This document shows positions 23,381 through 34,769 of a stretch of DNA of 64,000 nt, piece by piece. The position numbers were made by a program, and so were the translations under genes. The notes beneath the pieces are model-generated. The model made no database searches, was not told the DNA's origin, and was given only the letters and a program-made list of their open reading frames with translations. Within the stretch, counting starts at the first letter, position 1; each line of letters opens with the position of its first letter. This stretch comes from Microdochium bolleyi (lineage: Eukaryota > Ascomycota > Sordariomycetes > Xylariales > Microdochiaceae), in the NCBI GenBank assembly GCA_001566295.1, contig KQ964252.1, forward strand, positions 496,001-560,000, written 5' to 3'.

Positions 23381-25762
23381 ATGAGTGCCCGCCGCTATTC
23401 GTTTGACTCGGACCCAGGCGAGCGCGCCCCGCTGGGCAACAATCAAAACCAATCGCCCTCCCGCTACTATCCTCCCTCCGCCTCCCGCAGCCACAACCAC
23501 CAGCAAGACTATCGCCAACCTCGCCAGCAGGCCCAACCTCAGGCACAAGAACCCTACCGCAGCCAGGACTACGACTACGACCCTCATCACAACGCCGAGC
23601 CTGCCTACCACGACTACCCGCCCTCTCCCTCCCATCGGCGTGCCCACGACTCCTCAGCCCACTCCGTCTCGTCCAGTGGCCGTCGCGGCGCCCACCCGGA
23701 CTCTGACTACGATCAGCATCGCGGCCAGCGCAGACGCAGCCGCACCCGAAGCCGCACTCGCGAGAGAACCGCCGCCGCAGCAGTAGGCGCAGTGGCAGCT
23801 GGAGGAGCCTACGCCGCCGCCAGCGCATCCGAACGCGGACCTGCCCCTCCGGCACATCGGTCGGACCCTGCTGCGTATCAATCCCCAGCAAGCAACACCA
23901 CGCCTGGTGCCGACGACTTCAGCGAGTCAGCCGGTGGTGGCATGCAAGGATTGGCCATCAGCGTCGCCGATCGAAACCCTAGAGAAAGCGGAATGGCTGC
24001 CCTACGCGGTGGTGGCTACGAGGGCCAAGGGCCCTCGCAATACTCACAACAAGGAGCATCACCCGAGTACCAGTCCTCACCGTACGGTCACCCCTCACAA
24101 CAACAAAGACCACAATATGGAGGCTACTACGAGCAAACACCGGGATACGGAGGTCCCCAGGGCGGCTATGGTACCCCTCAGAGCTCGTCATCACCAAGCC
24201 TTACGCCGATGGGTGCCGCTGCTTTCCCGTCAGGTCGCAACACCCCAAGGAGCAACAATAGTGTCTACAGCCACGGCAGTGACCCCTTCTCAGATGCCCA
24301 CCTCTCCTATGGCCAACGGCTGGACCCCAGCCTTGGCCACGTCAACCCGAATGACATTGACGATGATGGAGACGACGGCATGCACTATGGTCGGCCAGCT
24401 CGAAACAGCATGCTAAGCTTTGGCAACGGGAGCAGCCGGAACGTCGCGGCCGGTGCAGGTGCTGGTGCTGCCGCCGGCGGCATCATCGGTGGTGTCATGG
24501 GTCGCAACCGCAACAGCGGCACGGCCTATGACCCAGTCAACAACCCCAATACGCCGTACTCCGGCGGTGGCGCCCGGTCCCTAGGTGGTGCCGAGAAGTC
24601 GGCTTGGCTGGCCAAGAAGGAGAAGAGCAAGAAGAGAAAGAGGTGGCTGGTCATCATTATCGTCTGCATCATCATTGCTGCGGCCATCACCGGAGGCGTC
24701 CTCGGTGGTCTTCTTGTCAACAAGGGCGGCGACGGCGGATCGGGTGCCGGCAACGGCCACAGCGGCCAGTCAGCCGACGACGACTCAGCGCAAAACGGCG
24801 ATCTCGACATCAACTCCCCCGAGATCAAGAAGCTCATGAACAACCCGAATCTGCACAAGGTGTTCCCTGGTGTTGATTACACTCCTCTCAATGTTCAGTA
24901 TCCCGACTGCGTCCACAACCCGCCCTCGCAGAACAACGTGACGCGCGATGTCGCTGTCATCTCGCAGCTCACCAATACGCTGCGTCTTTACGGAACGGAC
25001 TGCAACCAGACAGAGATGGCCATTCATGCGATTCGGCAGCTCAAGCTGCAGGACACCATGAAGATCTGGATGGGTGTATGGCAGGATGGCAACACTACCA
25101 CCAACGAACGCCAGCTCAGCCAGATGTGGCACATCCTTGATCAGTTTGGCTCCGAGCCCTTCAAGGGTGTCATCGTCGCCAACGAAATCTTGTTCCGCAA
25201 GCAGATGACCCTCACCACACTGGGTAACCTCCTCCAGACTGTGCGCACGAATCTCACGTCACACGGTTGGACTTTGCCTGTTGCCACCAGTGATCTCGGC
25301 AACGACTGGACAACTGGCCTTGGCCAGGCCAGCGACTACATCATGTCCAACATCCACCCGTTCTTCAGTGGCACAGCGGCCGAGGACGCAGCTGAGTGGA
25401 CCTACGCCTTCTGGGAGACTCAGAACAAGGCCTTCTGGAAGGCCGACAAGGAGAAGAACATCATCGCTGAGATCGGTTGGCCGACGAAGGGTGGCACCAA
25501 GTGTCCAGACACACAGACATCATGTCCTGGAAAGGGATCAGTGGCTAATGTCGAAGGCCTCAACCGCCTTCTTGAGGACTGGGTATGTCCCGCTCTGAAC
25601 AACGGCACGAATTACTTCTGGTTTGAGCTGTTCGATGAGCCTTGGAAGATCTCTTTCAATGAGCCCGGCAAGGAATGGGAGGACCAGTGGGGACTCATGG
25701 ATGTTAACCGCAACCTGAAGCCTGGGGTCAAGATTCCTGACTGCGGCGGGCGTACGATATAG
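23381..25762 (+). CDS. btgC: Membrane-anchored GH17 endo-beta-1,3-glucanase (BtgC-like)
   Basis: Single exon, 793 aa; ATG at 23381 in context CAACCATGA. Residues 1-415 are a long cytoplasmic Gln/Tyr/Pro/Ser/Gly-rich disordered region. A basic patch (KKEKSKKRKR) then precedes one transmembrane helix at about 421-446, giving a type II topology. The C-terminal 270 residues form a GH17 glucan beta-1,3-glucosidase domain with TLRLYGTDCNQ, GVIVANEILF (proton-donor Glu) and IIAEIGWP (nucleophile Glu), and conserved WFELFDEPWK near the end. This order matches fungal BtgC/Scw-type enzymes acting on wall beta-1,3-glucan at the plasma membrane or wall. The length is close to that expected for the family. 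The symbol is given by family resemblance, not by a database match. Confidence 0.9.
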   Translation: MSARRYSFDSDPGERAPLGNNQNQSPSRYYPPSASRSHNHQQDYRQPRQQAQPQAQEPYRSQDYDYDPHHNAEPAYHDYPPSPSHRRAHDSSAHSVSSSGRRGAHPDSDYDQHRGQRRRSRTRSRTRERTAAAAVGAVAAGGAYAAASASERGPAPPAHRSDPAAYQSPASNTTPGADDFSESAGGGMQGLAISVADRNPRESGMAALRGGGYEGQGPSQYSQQGASPEYQSSPYGHPSQQQRPQYGGYYEQTPGYGGPQGGYGTPQSSSSPSLTPMGAAAFPSGRNTPRSNNSVYSHGSDPFSDAHLSYGQRLDPSLGHVNPNDIDDDGDDGMHYGRPARNSMLSFGNGSSRNVAAGAGAGAAAGGIIGGVMGRNRNSGTAYDPVNNPNTPYSGGGARSLGGAEKSAWLAKKEKSKKRKRWLVIIIVCIIIAAAITGGVLGGLLVNKGGDGGSGAGNGHSGQSADDDSAQNGDLDINSPEIKKLMNNPNLHKVFPGVDYTPLNVQYPDCVHNPPSQNNVTRDVAVISQLTNTLRLYGTDCNQTEMAIHAIRQLKLQDTMKIWMGVWQDGNTTTNERQLSQMWHILDQFGSEPFKGVIVANEILFRKQMTLTTLGNLLQTVRTNLTSHGWTLPVATSDLGNDWTTGLGQASDYIMSNIHPFFSGTAAEDAAEWTYAFWETQNKAFWKADKEKNIIAEIGWPTKGGTKCPDTQTSCPGKGSVANVEGLNRLLEDWVCPALNNGTNYFWFELFDEPWKISFNEPGKEWEDQWGLMDVNRNLKPGVKIPDCGGRTI

Positions 25763-26623
25763 GGCGCCTCCACGAGCACCTCGACACGCTACGATCTTTG
25801 GATGACATGGGACGAATACGGAGGATTTTGTGAAGGAGGCTTTGGTTTTGGCGTTTTGGAGTTCTGTAATCATCCTGTTGGCGACTTCCACATCTCCCTA
25901 CGTCTGCCTGGACGGGGCAGCATTCGTGGAGCCGGCAGGCACGGCGCTATCTTTGTTGATCTTGGAGCTGCTCTCTGTGCTTCTGCTGTGGCAGCTACTG
26001 CATTGTACATAGTCGTTGCTGATGCGAGTATACGTTCGCCCGGAGAGCGCTGCACCGGGCAGCATGATTAGTCCAGGTTTCTGGACGCATTAGATTATAG
26101 CGTAGTATAGATACCGACGAGTATTGACTCACTTACATTGTTCCAGACACGCTCTCTGCCGCCTGCTTCTTTGGTGACGTTGTCACTATGTGAATACAAT
26201 CTCTACCGGGAAGTCAATTTTTGACCTGTCTTTTCTCTGCCCTATGTTTTGAAAGCCTGCCCTTGTGGTCTACCATTTCCGTCCGTGCGAGGATCTTCCC
26301 CATGGGAAGCTATACGGTGGAGAGAAAAGTTCCTCCAGCGAAGGAAGAGCACGGGCATCAAAGTTTACAAGCCCTGGCTACGAGTCCCACTTGTTTTGTT
26401 TGTCCATGCGGGACGTAAATGCAACTTGTGCCAAACACCAATCTCCTCACGCAGCTGGATTTCGCCGCACGGGGGATCGAAACTACAGAGGGAGCCAACG
26501 GCGTTGGGCTTGTCACGAAACCTGCTCTTGGGGAAATCGGCGCCGTGTCCCTGTCCCAGCAAGCACACACAAATCTCTCCCCTTCCGCCGGGGTTGGGGT
26601 TTGGGGGTTGTCGTCCGCTAGAC
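25763..26623. other. Convergent intergenic region
   Basis: It contains the 3' ends of the GH17 gene and of the helicase gene. No further feature is recognised. Confidence 0.5.
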
Positions 26624-29600
26624 CTACTGCTTTGCTTTACTTTGCTTTTGTTCCCGCGCCGCGCTCTTCGCGGTACCGGTGCCGACGATGCGCAAGACTC
26701 GATGAGCGACAGTGACGGGCGCGGGTTCCGAGAGGTCGATCAGATCCTCTTCCTCCTTCTCCTCCTGCAGCGGAGCTGGGCGGCTGTCTGGGGCGTTGTT
26801 GTTTGCAGGGGCTGTTGAGACAACACCTGCCTGCTGTTGCGCAGGTGGAGGAGGACCGTGGCCACCGCTAGGGACTAGACATGCGGGCAGCAACACGTCC
26901 GTCCGAGGTGACGCTAGCGATGGGGGTCCGCGGTCGTCGTCCAGCAGATCCATCGCGTGACCCCCGGTCGAGCACGTGTTCTTCGTTTCACTGGAGACGG
27001 CAGCACTGTGGCTGTGGCGGACGCGGCTGCCTGCCGGGTCGATGTCGACTCTCTGCCAGCCTTCCTGGATCATGATAGGCCTCCTTTCTCCAGGAGGATG
27101 AGGATGAGGATGAGGAGGTGCCGGGGTTTCGGCGCTGCCCATCAGGGAGTTCATGTAGTTGTCCACCTTCCAAGCGGTGGCCGGCGCAGTCTTGGGCAGC
27201 GCTGCTAGAGCCTGGGCCTGGGCCTTCCTGCTCTTGCGGTCACTCTGGGCTGTCGTCGTCGCTGCCGTGCTGGGCCGTTCAAAGTCCGTGTCCCGCAGGA
27301 ACGCTCCTGTGAACACATTGCAGGTTTCCACGCAGGCGCATTTCTCGCCGCATAGCTTCTTGCAGCCATGTCCGCAATGGAGACTGAGGCCGCACCTGCC
27401 TAGGCACTGCAAGTGTGTGCAGGGCATGCTGGCGACGTGATAGTGTCAATAAGGAAGTATTAAGACGGTGGATTGGGAGGCGGGCGGGTGACTTACGGAT
27501 GGCACTTGCGCTCGCATCTGTGACCGCAATCTAGTTGCCCATGGCAGTCCTCCTGACATCCACCCTCGTGGGTCGACCAGTCGAGGGGAGTTTTGACCTC
27601 GGACCGGTTCCCGTGATTCTGGCAGACAAGCGGCAGGCTGTCGCCGTCGAGCATCTTGCCCTGCTTCTGAAACGTCCTCGCCACGGGCAGCCACATGTCA
27701 CGGGAAACCACGTTCGCGCTAACGAAGTTGACCGCGTTACCGAACACGAAGAATCCTTGCTTCGCTCTGCTGATCGCGACGACCCCGCGGTTCTTTTCGC
27801 CAGCGAAGCCGGTCTTGTGCGGGCCGCTCGCGCCGTTGCTGCGGACCAGCGAGAGAATCACGATGTCGTTCTCCTCGCCCTGGTACGAGTCTACCGTGCG
27901 GATCGAGCGGTCGGGGAAACTCCATCTCAGGAGCTGACGGCGGGCTTCAGATAGAAGCTTCTTGCACTGGCCGCGGTAGAACGTGAGGATGGTGATCTTT
28001 TCTGGCTTGATACCATTCATGAGGAGGTACTTGACAAAACTAATTACCATGTCGGCCTCTGTCTCGTTGAACTTTGAGAAATTCTCGTCCGTGGTCTCGC
28101 TCCAAACGTGATGGAAGAAGAACGAATTGAGAGGGAGGCCTGTAATTGTCTGGGGCCGCGTCGCTACGACAGGATGGTCGATCAGATCCGGATAGTATGG
28201 GTTCAAGAGCTCGCGCAACGGCGAGATCATGCGGCGCTGCATGTTGAGCATCGTGTATGGCAGTTTCAGTCCGATGAGCCTCTCGAACATGGAGACCTTG
28301 AGATTGAAGGGTGCACCCGAGAGTGCCTTGACGTCTGTGCTCGGCGCCAGCTGCTGGTGATCCCCAACGAGGATGAGCTGCTGCAGGCCTCCTGGGAGTC
28401 CCGCTGTAATATTTGCCTCGCGCGTCTCGGCAGCTTCCTCGATCAGGACTGTGGATGGCTGCAGGGCTGAGAAAAGTCCACGGTACTTGGTTAGGCCTGT
28501 AGTTGTGCAGCCAATGACATCGACCTGAGCCGCCCGCAAGCAGCGGACGTCTGTCAAGAACCGCTGGACTTTTTGCCTCTTGCTCAACGCAACGGACTCT
28601 TGCAGGAGCGTGCGGAAGCGGATCGTCTGCCGCTCGACCAGAACCGCTTGCCAGTAGCGGTAGATGACACCGCGGAGGTTCTGGTCGATCCGGTAAGGAT
28701 CTGGATTCTTTGACGCGGCGATGATATCTTCCTCTGTGAGCGCGAGGTCGGCGGGGATTGCGCCGGTCCATTTGGGTTCCAGTGGTATCCATTGGCCGAG
28801 GAGACGATCATCGTCCGCGTCGTCTGCAGCGATGCAAGCGTCTAGGTCCACGGCTGGTTTTTCTACCTCGCCTTCGGCTTCCTTCTCAAGCTCGAACGTG
28901 GTGAAGAGCGGATCCCTGTGCTCGTGAGGCCGGAAGCGAAGGAGGTCTGACCCGAGCCATTCCCCTACCCGACCCACGGACTCGAGACATTCGTCGATAG
29001 CGACTTGCCACTCCTCGTCTTTGAAATGGCTCAACTGTGCCGGCGTGATCAGATCTGCGGCACAGAGTTGCTCCGGGCTGAGCGGACTTTCTGTAAAGGT
29101 TTCGGTGACAAAGTTCTGGATCCGGTCGTTCAGTCGTTTGCGTTCCTTTTCCAGATTGCGGTACTCTCTGTTACCGATCCGATCATCAGCGCGTTTCTCC
29201 TGGCGGATGTTATACATGCTCCGTTTTGTTATCTCCTCGTGTTGGGTTCGGCCACCGAGTCGAGCGATCTCGTAGCCTAGATCGAGCAGGATCGCCATGA
29301 TCTGGTCGACAGCGTGGTTGGTCTGTGCCGCAACAATCACAATCTGCTTGCCACGAACTTGGTTGTTGATCAGAATCTGAAGGGCCTGGACGGAAGTGAA
29401 CGTTTTGCCCGTGCCGGGAGGCCCTTGGACAATGGCGCACTCTCTTGTGATCATCCGATGCACAGCTCTGAGTTGCGAATTGTCCAGATTGGTGAGCTTC
29501 GAAATGCCTGGCTCGATACCATTCAAGACATGCTTGCATGAGTAACTATCGCGCACCTTCTGGATCTGCTCTTCGTGTTCTTGGTCGGACAGCGTGTCGT

Positions 29601-30580
29601 CGGGAAGATGGTGAATCAGCGAGTGAATGTCCTTATGTGGACCTGCTTGGACGTACTCGGCAGCGACATCTTCCTGGCAGCCGTCCACGAGATACTTGTC
29701 TATCGCTGTTGGTGTTGTGGCCATGTGCTGCAAGCCAGTCATCGCATGGCGGGTCGCTTCGAAGAAGCCGTGGCGAGACTCGACCATGACGAGCTCCTCG
29801 AGCGGGTCGAGGATGGCGTCTTTGATGTCCCCCCAAAAGAATTGAATTGTCGGAGGGTTCTGGTCGAGGCCGTCCTCAAAGTAATGGTCCGCAATGACAG
29901 CGGGCATGCAGAGACTACGGAAGCCGTCTCTGACCGTAGACAGTGCGACCAGGCTGCCGGTGCGAAGGCGAGTGCTGACCTTCCAGTCGATTGCTGCACC
30001 AGCGCGCTCAGTTGAAAATTGAACACGGCAGACTGGTCCCAGACGTGTCATGAGGTAGCCTTGGATGAAGACCTTGGTGTAAACGCAAGTCTCGTTGTTG
30101 TCCATCATCGCGGGCTCGTCCTTGTAATGCGAGATGGCCATGCGCAGCCACGCCACAGTTTCCTCCCGATGGAGTCGGTAGTGGGTTTCCAGGTAAATGT
30201 CTTTGCTTTCGTAGGGCTCCTCCACGGGGTTGACGGGAATGCTGGCCTTTATTCTGTCGATATGCACTGGGTCCTGCATGTTGACGTTGAGCTCGGCGGC
30301 GGTCGGGATCTCCGGCATCTGTCGCCAGTCGCTGCCATCGCCGTTGGGCTGGTGTAGGGCATGTTGCTTGATCACCTTCTCCTCACGCTACGAAGCCAAA
30401 CAGATCAACAAATCTCCCAGGCATCTCGAGAGCAAATATGGAAGAGTCACGTACCTCGGTGGTGATTGGGATCGAGCGTGGCGGAGCGCTAGGCAAGCTG
30501 GTATCACCAGATTGCGTGGCGTCGAGTGGGAGAAAGCGGTTGTTGCCACGGCCATCATGCCGCTTCTTCTGGCCAGCCAT
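26624..30580 (-). CDS. NF-X1-type zinc-finger SF1 helicase (ZNFX1-like)
   Basis: Predicted 1273 aa from exons 30580-30455, 30387-27497 and 27428-26624. Intron 1 is GTACGT...CGTAG (67 nt) and intron 2 is GTAAGT...GCCAG (68 nt); both keep frame, and intron 2 lies inside the Cys-rich region, joining RKCHP to MPCTH. The UPF1-like SF1 helicase core has GPPGTGKT at about 364-371, a DEAA-type Walker B variant EEAAE, GDHQQL, and motifs V-VI VDSYQGEENDIV and ISRAKQG. After the core, NF-X1-type CGH-rich knuckles occur (DCGHRCERKCHP, HCGHGCKKLCGEKCACVETC). The C-terminal 200 residues are Pro/Ala-rich and acidic. Relatives (fission yeast Hrr1, animal ZNFX1) act in small-RNA silencing, so a similar role is inferred. 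Confidence 0.9.
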
Positions 30581-30961
30581 GGCAGTCTTGTCTTTGGCGA
30601 GCGCAACCTTGGCTGCGTGCCGTGTACAATGTGCTGTCACCGAGGGTGCTCAATGATGAGAGTCTTCGGAGTGTCGGCAGGTGTGAGGTTGAAGCGCCAT
30701 GACGGCTGATGGCAGAAATCACGAAGGATGCTTCAAGAACGGGAGGATTGTTCTTGTCTGTGTGCGGAGGCTCCTGCTGTTGATGAGGTGTCGTCTGGAG
30801 GCGTTGCTCCGGGCGACAACCGTTTGCACGCAATGCCTAATCCGGCTCGACACATTTCACGCACACTTCACACAAGCCGGGTCGGAGAAAAGACACGATA
30901 AAGACAAGCCAGTAACGGTTTGGTATATATGTATATATATCTTGGTGAACCACTTGCTGCA
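30581..30961. other. Spacer between helicase 5' end and spt8 3' end
   Basis: 381 bp on which the helicase promoter and the spt8 terminator must lie. Apart from the TATA-rich tract at 30924-30940, nothing is recognised. Confidence 0.5.
30924..30940. promoter_or_regulatory. TATATA-rich tract
   Basis: An alternating TA run (TATATATGTATATATAT) begins 22 nt beyond the spt8 stop. On the minus strand TATATA is a fungal 3'-end efficiency element, so it probably helps spt8 mRNA processing. A role as TATA box for the helicase, 344 nt away, is less likely. Confidence 0.35.
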
Positions 30962-33205
30962 TCATTCCGGCACACCAATCTCATAACCGATCAAGCACTC
31001 CGTATGGCTTCCCTCCCAGCCCCGATTGCCTGCGGTGCTGACCATGAACCGACCACCAGGATCCAGCCACAGCGTGCTTATCACGCCCGCTCGTGGGGGG
31101 CCTGGCACGATCAGGAACGGCGGCGCCGAATTCTTGTTCGTGTGCTCGCTGTGCAGGTCGTACAGCCGCAGGATGTCATGGCTGGCACAGACTAGATGGC
31201 GCCCGTTGGGCATCGCGCGGACGCAGCTCACCGACCCAGAGCCCGCGGGGAACTTGAAGATGCGTGAGGGCTGCCAGCCGCCGCGCGCCTCGTGGATGTT
31301 GAACTCCTCGACCGTACCGTTGCGCCGGCCCACGTAGATCCAGTTGCCATCGGGCGACCACGTTGCGCCCATGCACCAAGGCGGGACTCCTGGCCTGTTC
31401 CCTATGCGTGCTACCGGGTTCTGCATGCGCCGGTCCCAAATACGTATTGTGCCGTCCATACAGGCGGAGAAGAAGGTGCTGTCAGATGTCTGCGGGCTCG
31501 TGTGGTGCGCGGGCGCGGAGGCGGAGGAATCGCCTGGCCCAGAGGCGAAGATCATGGAAGGGGATTCTGGGTTCATGCCAAGAGACTGGGAATCCTCCAC
31601 CTTGAATGTGTCCATCGACGAGCCGACATCCAGAACGTTTGAAGGGTCATCCTGCGTGGTATCCTCTGCTGTGCCACTGGCGTCTGGGAAGTCCGGCAGA
31701 GGCTCCATGGACATGATGTCGTCGCCCAACCCGTGTTCCTCACCATCCAAGTTCGTGGTACCTGCTGTCGAATCGACCAAGCCTTCGCCAAGGTCAGCGC
31801 CCAGCTGGGTCGAGGAGTCAAGGGGTTGCACAGCTGATGCGGCACTGTCCGCATCGGCGCCGAAGGATGGCACAGACAGGTCAAAGTCGCCGATCCCATC
31901 ACCGGCGTCGTCGTTGTTGGCATTGTCGTTACTCGGGTTCTCAGCAGAGTCCTGCATCATCGCCCGCGAGAACTCGTTGTCGTCATCGCCGCCGAACGCT
32001 GCCATGCCGTCGTTGTCCCCAAATAGATCCGAACCAGCGGTAGGGCTACCGCCAAAGAGACTATCTTGGCCGGGACTACCAGGTGCATCTCCAGTCGCTG
32101 CTTCGACGGCTGCACCGTCCAAGTTAGCGCCACTGAGATCGAAGCTGCCGTCGAGGCCGTTCGTGTCAAGCTTGAACTCCTCGCCATCGCCAAGTGGGAA
32201 TGATCCATTCGCCGCTGGCGCCGCATTGTTGCTGAAGAAGGTGTCGCTTGGTATCTCCTCGATGCCGGCTTCGGCAGGAATGAGGGCCCCTCCCATAGGT
32301 CGCACCTCAATTGCTGAAATCTGACCTGTGTTGCCGTCAAACGACCGCGTCACGTTGCCTGTGTTGAGGTCCCAGTCGTAGATGCTCTTGTCCCAGCTGC
32401 CGCTGAGTACACTCGTTTCATCCGCGCTGAGCGAAAGCACACTGACGGCGTTTGTGTGCTTCTGCAGGCACGCTATCCTCTTGCCCTCGTCGTGCCGTAC
32501 GCTCTGCAGGTTGATACCCCCGCTGTCCAGACCTGACAGGCACCACAGCGCCTGCGAATGCACCGCCAGACTGTACACTGGGCTGAGAGCGAGATCGTCC
32601 GCTCTTGCGCCAGGAGCTTGGGGCTCGGCATTCTCCCAGTATGACATAAGGATGCCCGCCTTGGTGACGGTGTCGACAAAGGGATGACGCTGCGCGACCG
32701 TCAACAACGTCTTGCCATTGATTGTACCTGGACCGTCATACTTGCGGATATAACCGTCGGAACCGCCGGTCATCCAGTAACGCAGGTCTGGTGTGATTGC
32801 AATGGCGTTGATGCTGGTGGCCATGGGCGCGGCCATTGTCGGGATGATGTCGTAGGTCTTGGCGTTGAGGACTTGTGGGCGCAGCACAGGCAGCCATTTC
32901 GGCGTCCCTGTGCTCGGCGAGGGTGTGGCGGAGGTGCGCTTTATGGACGGGCCGTCGCCTGATGCCGAGCCGGCGCGTGCCTGTGAGTCTGTGCCGCCAT
33001 CCTGTGTGCCTTCGCCCCCCTCGTCATCATCGTTGTCGTCGTCGTCATTGTCGTCATCGTCGTCGTTATCGTTGTCATTGTCATCATTGTCGTTGTCCTG
33101 ATTGTCGTCGTCGGCGGGGTCCGGATCCTGCGCATCCTGCATGAGCTCATCCTCCTGGTCCTGCTCATTGTCGGAGCTGTCGTTCGAATAGCGGTCGAAC
33201 TCCAT
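30962..33205 (-). CDS. spt8: SAGA complex WD-repeat subunit Spt8
   Basis: Single exon, 747 aa. The N-terminal 60 residues are almost only Asp, Asn and Glu, encoded by an imperfect GTC/GTTATC-type trinucleotide tract. The WD-repeat region starts at about residue 115 with the Spt8 hallmark TYDIIPTMAAPMATSINAIA followed by WMTGGSDGYIRKYDG. Further blades include SGSWDKSIYDWDLNTG, FSACMDGTIRIWDRR and CASHDILRLYDLH. A long Gly/Asp/Ser-rich insertion (about 330-540) splits the blades. Spt8 belongs to the SAGA coactivator and contacts TBP in the nucleus. The length fits filamentous-fungal Spt8. The identification rests on the characteristic first blade. Confidence 0.92.
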   Translation of the reverse strand: MEFDRYSNDSSDNEQDQEDELMQDAQDPDPADDDNQDNDNDDNDNDNDDDDDNDDDDNDDDEGGEGTQDGGTDSQARAGSASGDGPSIKRTSATPSPSTGTPKWLPVLRPQVLNAKTYDIIPTMAAPMATSINAIAITPDLRYWMTGGSDGYIRKYDGPGTINGKTLLTVAQRHPFVDTVTKAGILMSYWENAEPQAPGARADDLALSPVYSLAVHSQALWCLSGLDSGGINLQSVRHDEGKRIACLQKHTNAVSVLSLSADETSVLSGSWDKSIYDWDLNTGNVTRSFDGNTGQISAIEVRPMGGALIPAEAGIEEIPSDTFFSNNAAPAANGSFPLGDGEEFKLDTNGLDGSFDLSGANLDGAAVEAATGDAPGSPGQDSLFGGSPTAGSDLFGDNDGMAAFGGDDDNEFSRAMMQDSAENPSNDNANNDDAGDGIGDFDLSVPSFGADADSAASAVQPLDSSTQLGADLGEGLVDSTAGTTNLDGEEHGLGDDIMSMEPLPDFPDASGTAEDTTQDDPSNVLDVGSSMDTFKVEDSQSLGMNPESPSMIFASGPGDSSASAPAHHTSPQTSDSTFFSACMDGTIRIWDRRMQNPVARIGNRPGVPPWCMGATWSPDGNWIYVGRRNGTVEEFNIHEARGGWQPSRIFKFPAGSGSVSCVRAMPNGRHLVCASHDILRLYDLHSEHTNKNSAPPFLIVPGPPRAGVISTLWLDPGGRFMVSTAGNRGWEGSHTECLIGYEIGVPE
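33013..33110. repeat. Imperfect Asp/Asn trinucleotide tract in spt8
   Basis: Plus-strand GTC/GTT/ATC triplets run for about 98 nt and encode the poly-Asp/Asn segment of Spt8. Mixed codons imply an old or selected tract rather than a fresh expansion. Confidence 0.7.
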
Positions 33206-33970
33206 GGCGCAAGGCGATGTGCGGGCCGGCTCGAGGCCGCCGTCGCTTGTAATGTCTGGTGGAGAACACCCAGATTGGTAGACTGCTTCGTGCTCTTCGA
33301 CTGGCGTTCTTTGAGGCTAAAGCACACTTAGGATGGGCACCGGCGCAATGAAGACTGATTGACAGCTGGGGCGCCTTCTCGATTGGAGCTCGATGCGCTT
33401 TGGCCGAGGGGCGGGGACTGCGATATCGGGAATGACCGCGCGCGTGTATGTGTTCGAACTGCGATGGCGGCAGTGCAGTTTGTGGAGGAGCGACGTAGAT
33501 CTGCGACGTCCTGGCGTGCGTCGTGGAAGAAGTGACGTTGGATCGCGCGCGTTGTCGCGTGGAGAAGTCGCTGCTGGTATGCAGGTACCAAGTACAGCAC
33601 CAGGCCAGCCGATGCAGCGGAAGCGGCGCCGGGACCCACCCGGCAAGGTCCCGCCAAACTTCCCTTCAGGTCACGATCATGACTTCCAGGTTGGCAGGCA
33701 TCACAACGTCCGTTGCAGAGACAATTGGCATTGTGTTGTGCACATACAAGCAAGGCCGTGGATCAGCCCAAGCTAAACTGGGCGATCGCTAGGAGGAGCA
33801 CCTGAGGTTGGACTCCTGACTGGGCATCCCTCGTCCTGCGTCTTGACCGGGGGAAGGAGCGCGAGCTCCGCGCTTCAACACACATCGACGCGCCTTCGGC
33901 GGCTGCACATATCAAACATCCCACTCGCTTCGGCCACTCCACTTCTCGACTCTCCTAGACCGCCGCCGTC
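33206..33970. other. Intergenic region upstream of spt8
   Basis: Divergent promoter space between spt8 and the first CHORD-like gene. No feature beyond that is recognised. Confidence 0.5.
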
Positions 33971-34769
33971 ATGGAAGCCACCACGAAGGACGGCAGTCTG
34001 CCTTCCGGTCCTGCAGTGGGCCGTGAGCTCTTGTGGCTGCCTGCTCAGAGGCGCAGCTCCGCGCAGTCCTCGAATGGCTTGGCCAGGATGCCGCGGTTGG
34101 CAAAGCAATAGCAGAGGGCGTCGCCCTTATAGTCTCACGCGATGACATCAAGGCACTCAAAGAACGGCCATTGCCCTTCCGAGACACGGAAGCCGTGAGC
34201 AGCCCGGCCGGCCGGGGAAAGCGCAAAGCTACAATCAATGGCTGCGAGGATGCCAAGTCGCAGAAGCGGGCTCGCCGGCCAGACAAGCCGCAGCCACTGC
34301 CGATATGCGTCAACTGTTCGCAAGAGTTCGACTGGCACCAGAATCACAAGAGAGCGTGTCGTTCACATGACGGTAAGCTTCCTCCTCTCTCGCGAATGCT
34401 ACTCCTGCCGAGGAAGAATAGCGATGAGATAAGTCCCTGCTGACCACACAATCAGGTACCCTGGAAGTCGATCACGAGGACGGCTACTGGAGGGACTGCG
34501 AGTGGGACGAGGAGATTGACACTCCGCGAAACCGGCGTGAGCACCCCGAGGGATTCGTCTGGTCTTGTTGCGACAACGACGGCACGGCCCTTGGCTGCAA
34601 GCGACGCGCTCACCAGCGATTCAGAACGCTTCCTGCCACCGATGGGCCAAAGCAGGGCGACAATCATGGTGGCTCAAGCAGCCCAAGTGTGATCAGTGTT
34701 CGCGACACAGACAGTGAGATAGGCAGTGAGACAGACGATGAAGACTACGAGGACTTCTACGACGAGTAA
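33971..34769 (+). CDS. CHORD-like zinc-binding protein, copy 1
   Basis: Coding from about 34033 to a stop at 34767-34769, with a clear intron at 34373-34455 (GTAAGC...ATCAG). The body reads AQLRAVLEWLGQD, a basic KKR-type stretch, then a Cys/His pattern: C-x2-C, an F-N segment, CRSH-DG, a Trp, GFVWSCC and GC-x5-H. This order resembles the CHORD zinc domain of Rar1/CHP proteins, though the spacing before WSCC is longer. The C-terminus is acidic (about 20 Asp/Glu in the last 40). The 5' end is unresolved: the ATG at 33971 is in another frame, and only a weak short intron (for example 33996-34048) or a frameshift would connect it. A tandem homologue follows at 35378. Function unknown; HSP90 co-chaperone-type binding would be inference. 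Confidence 0.6.
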
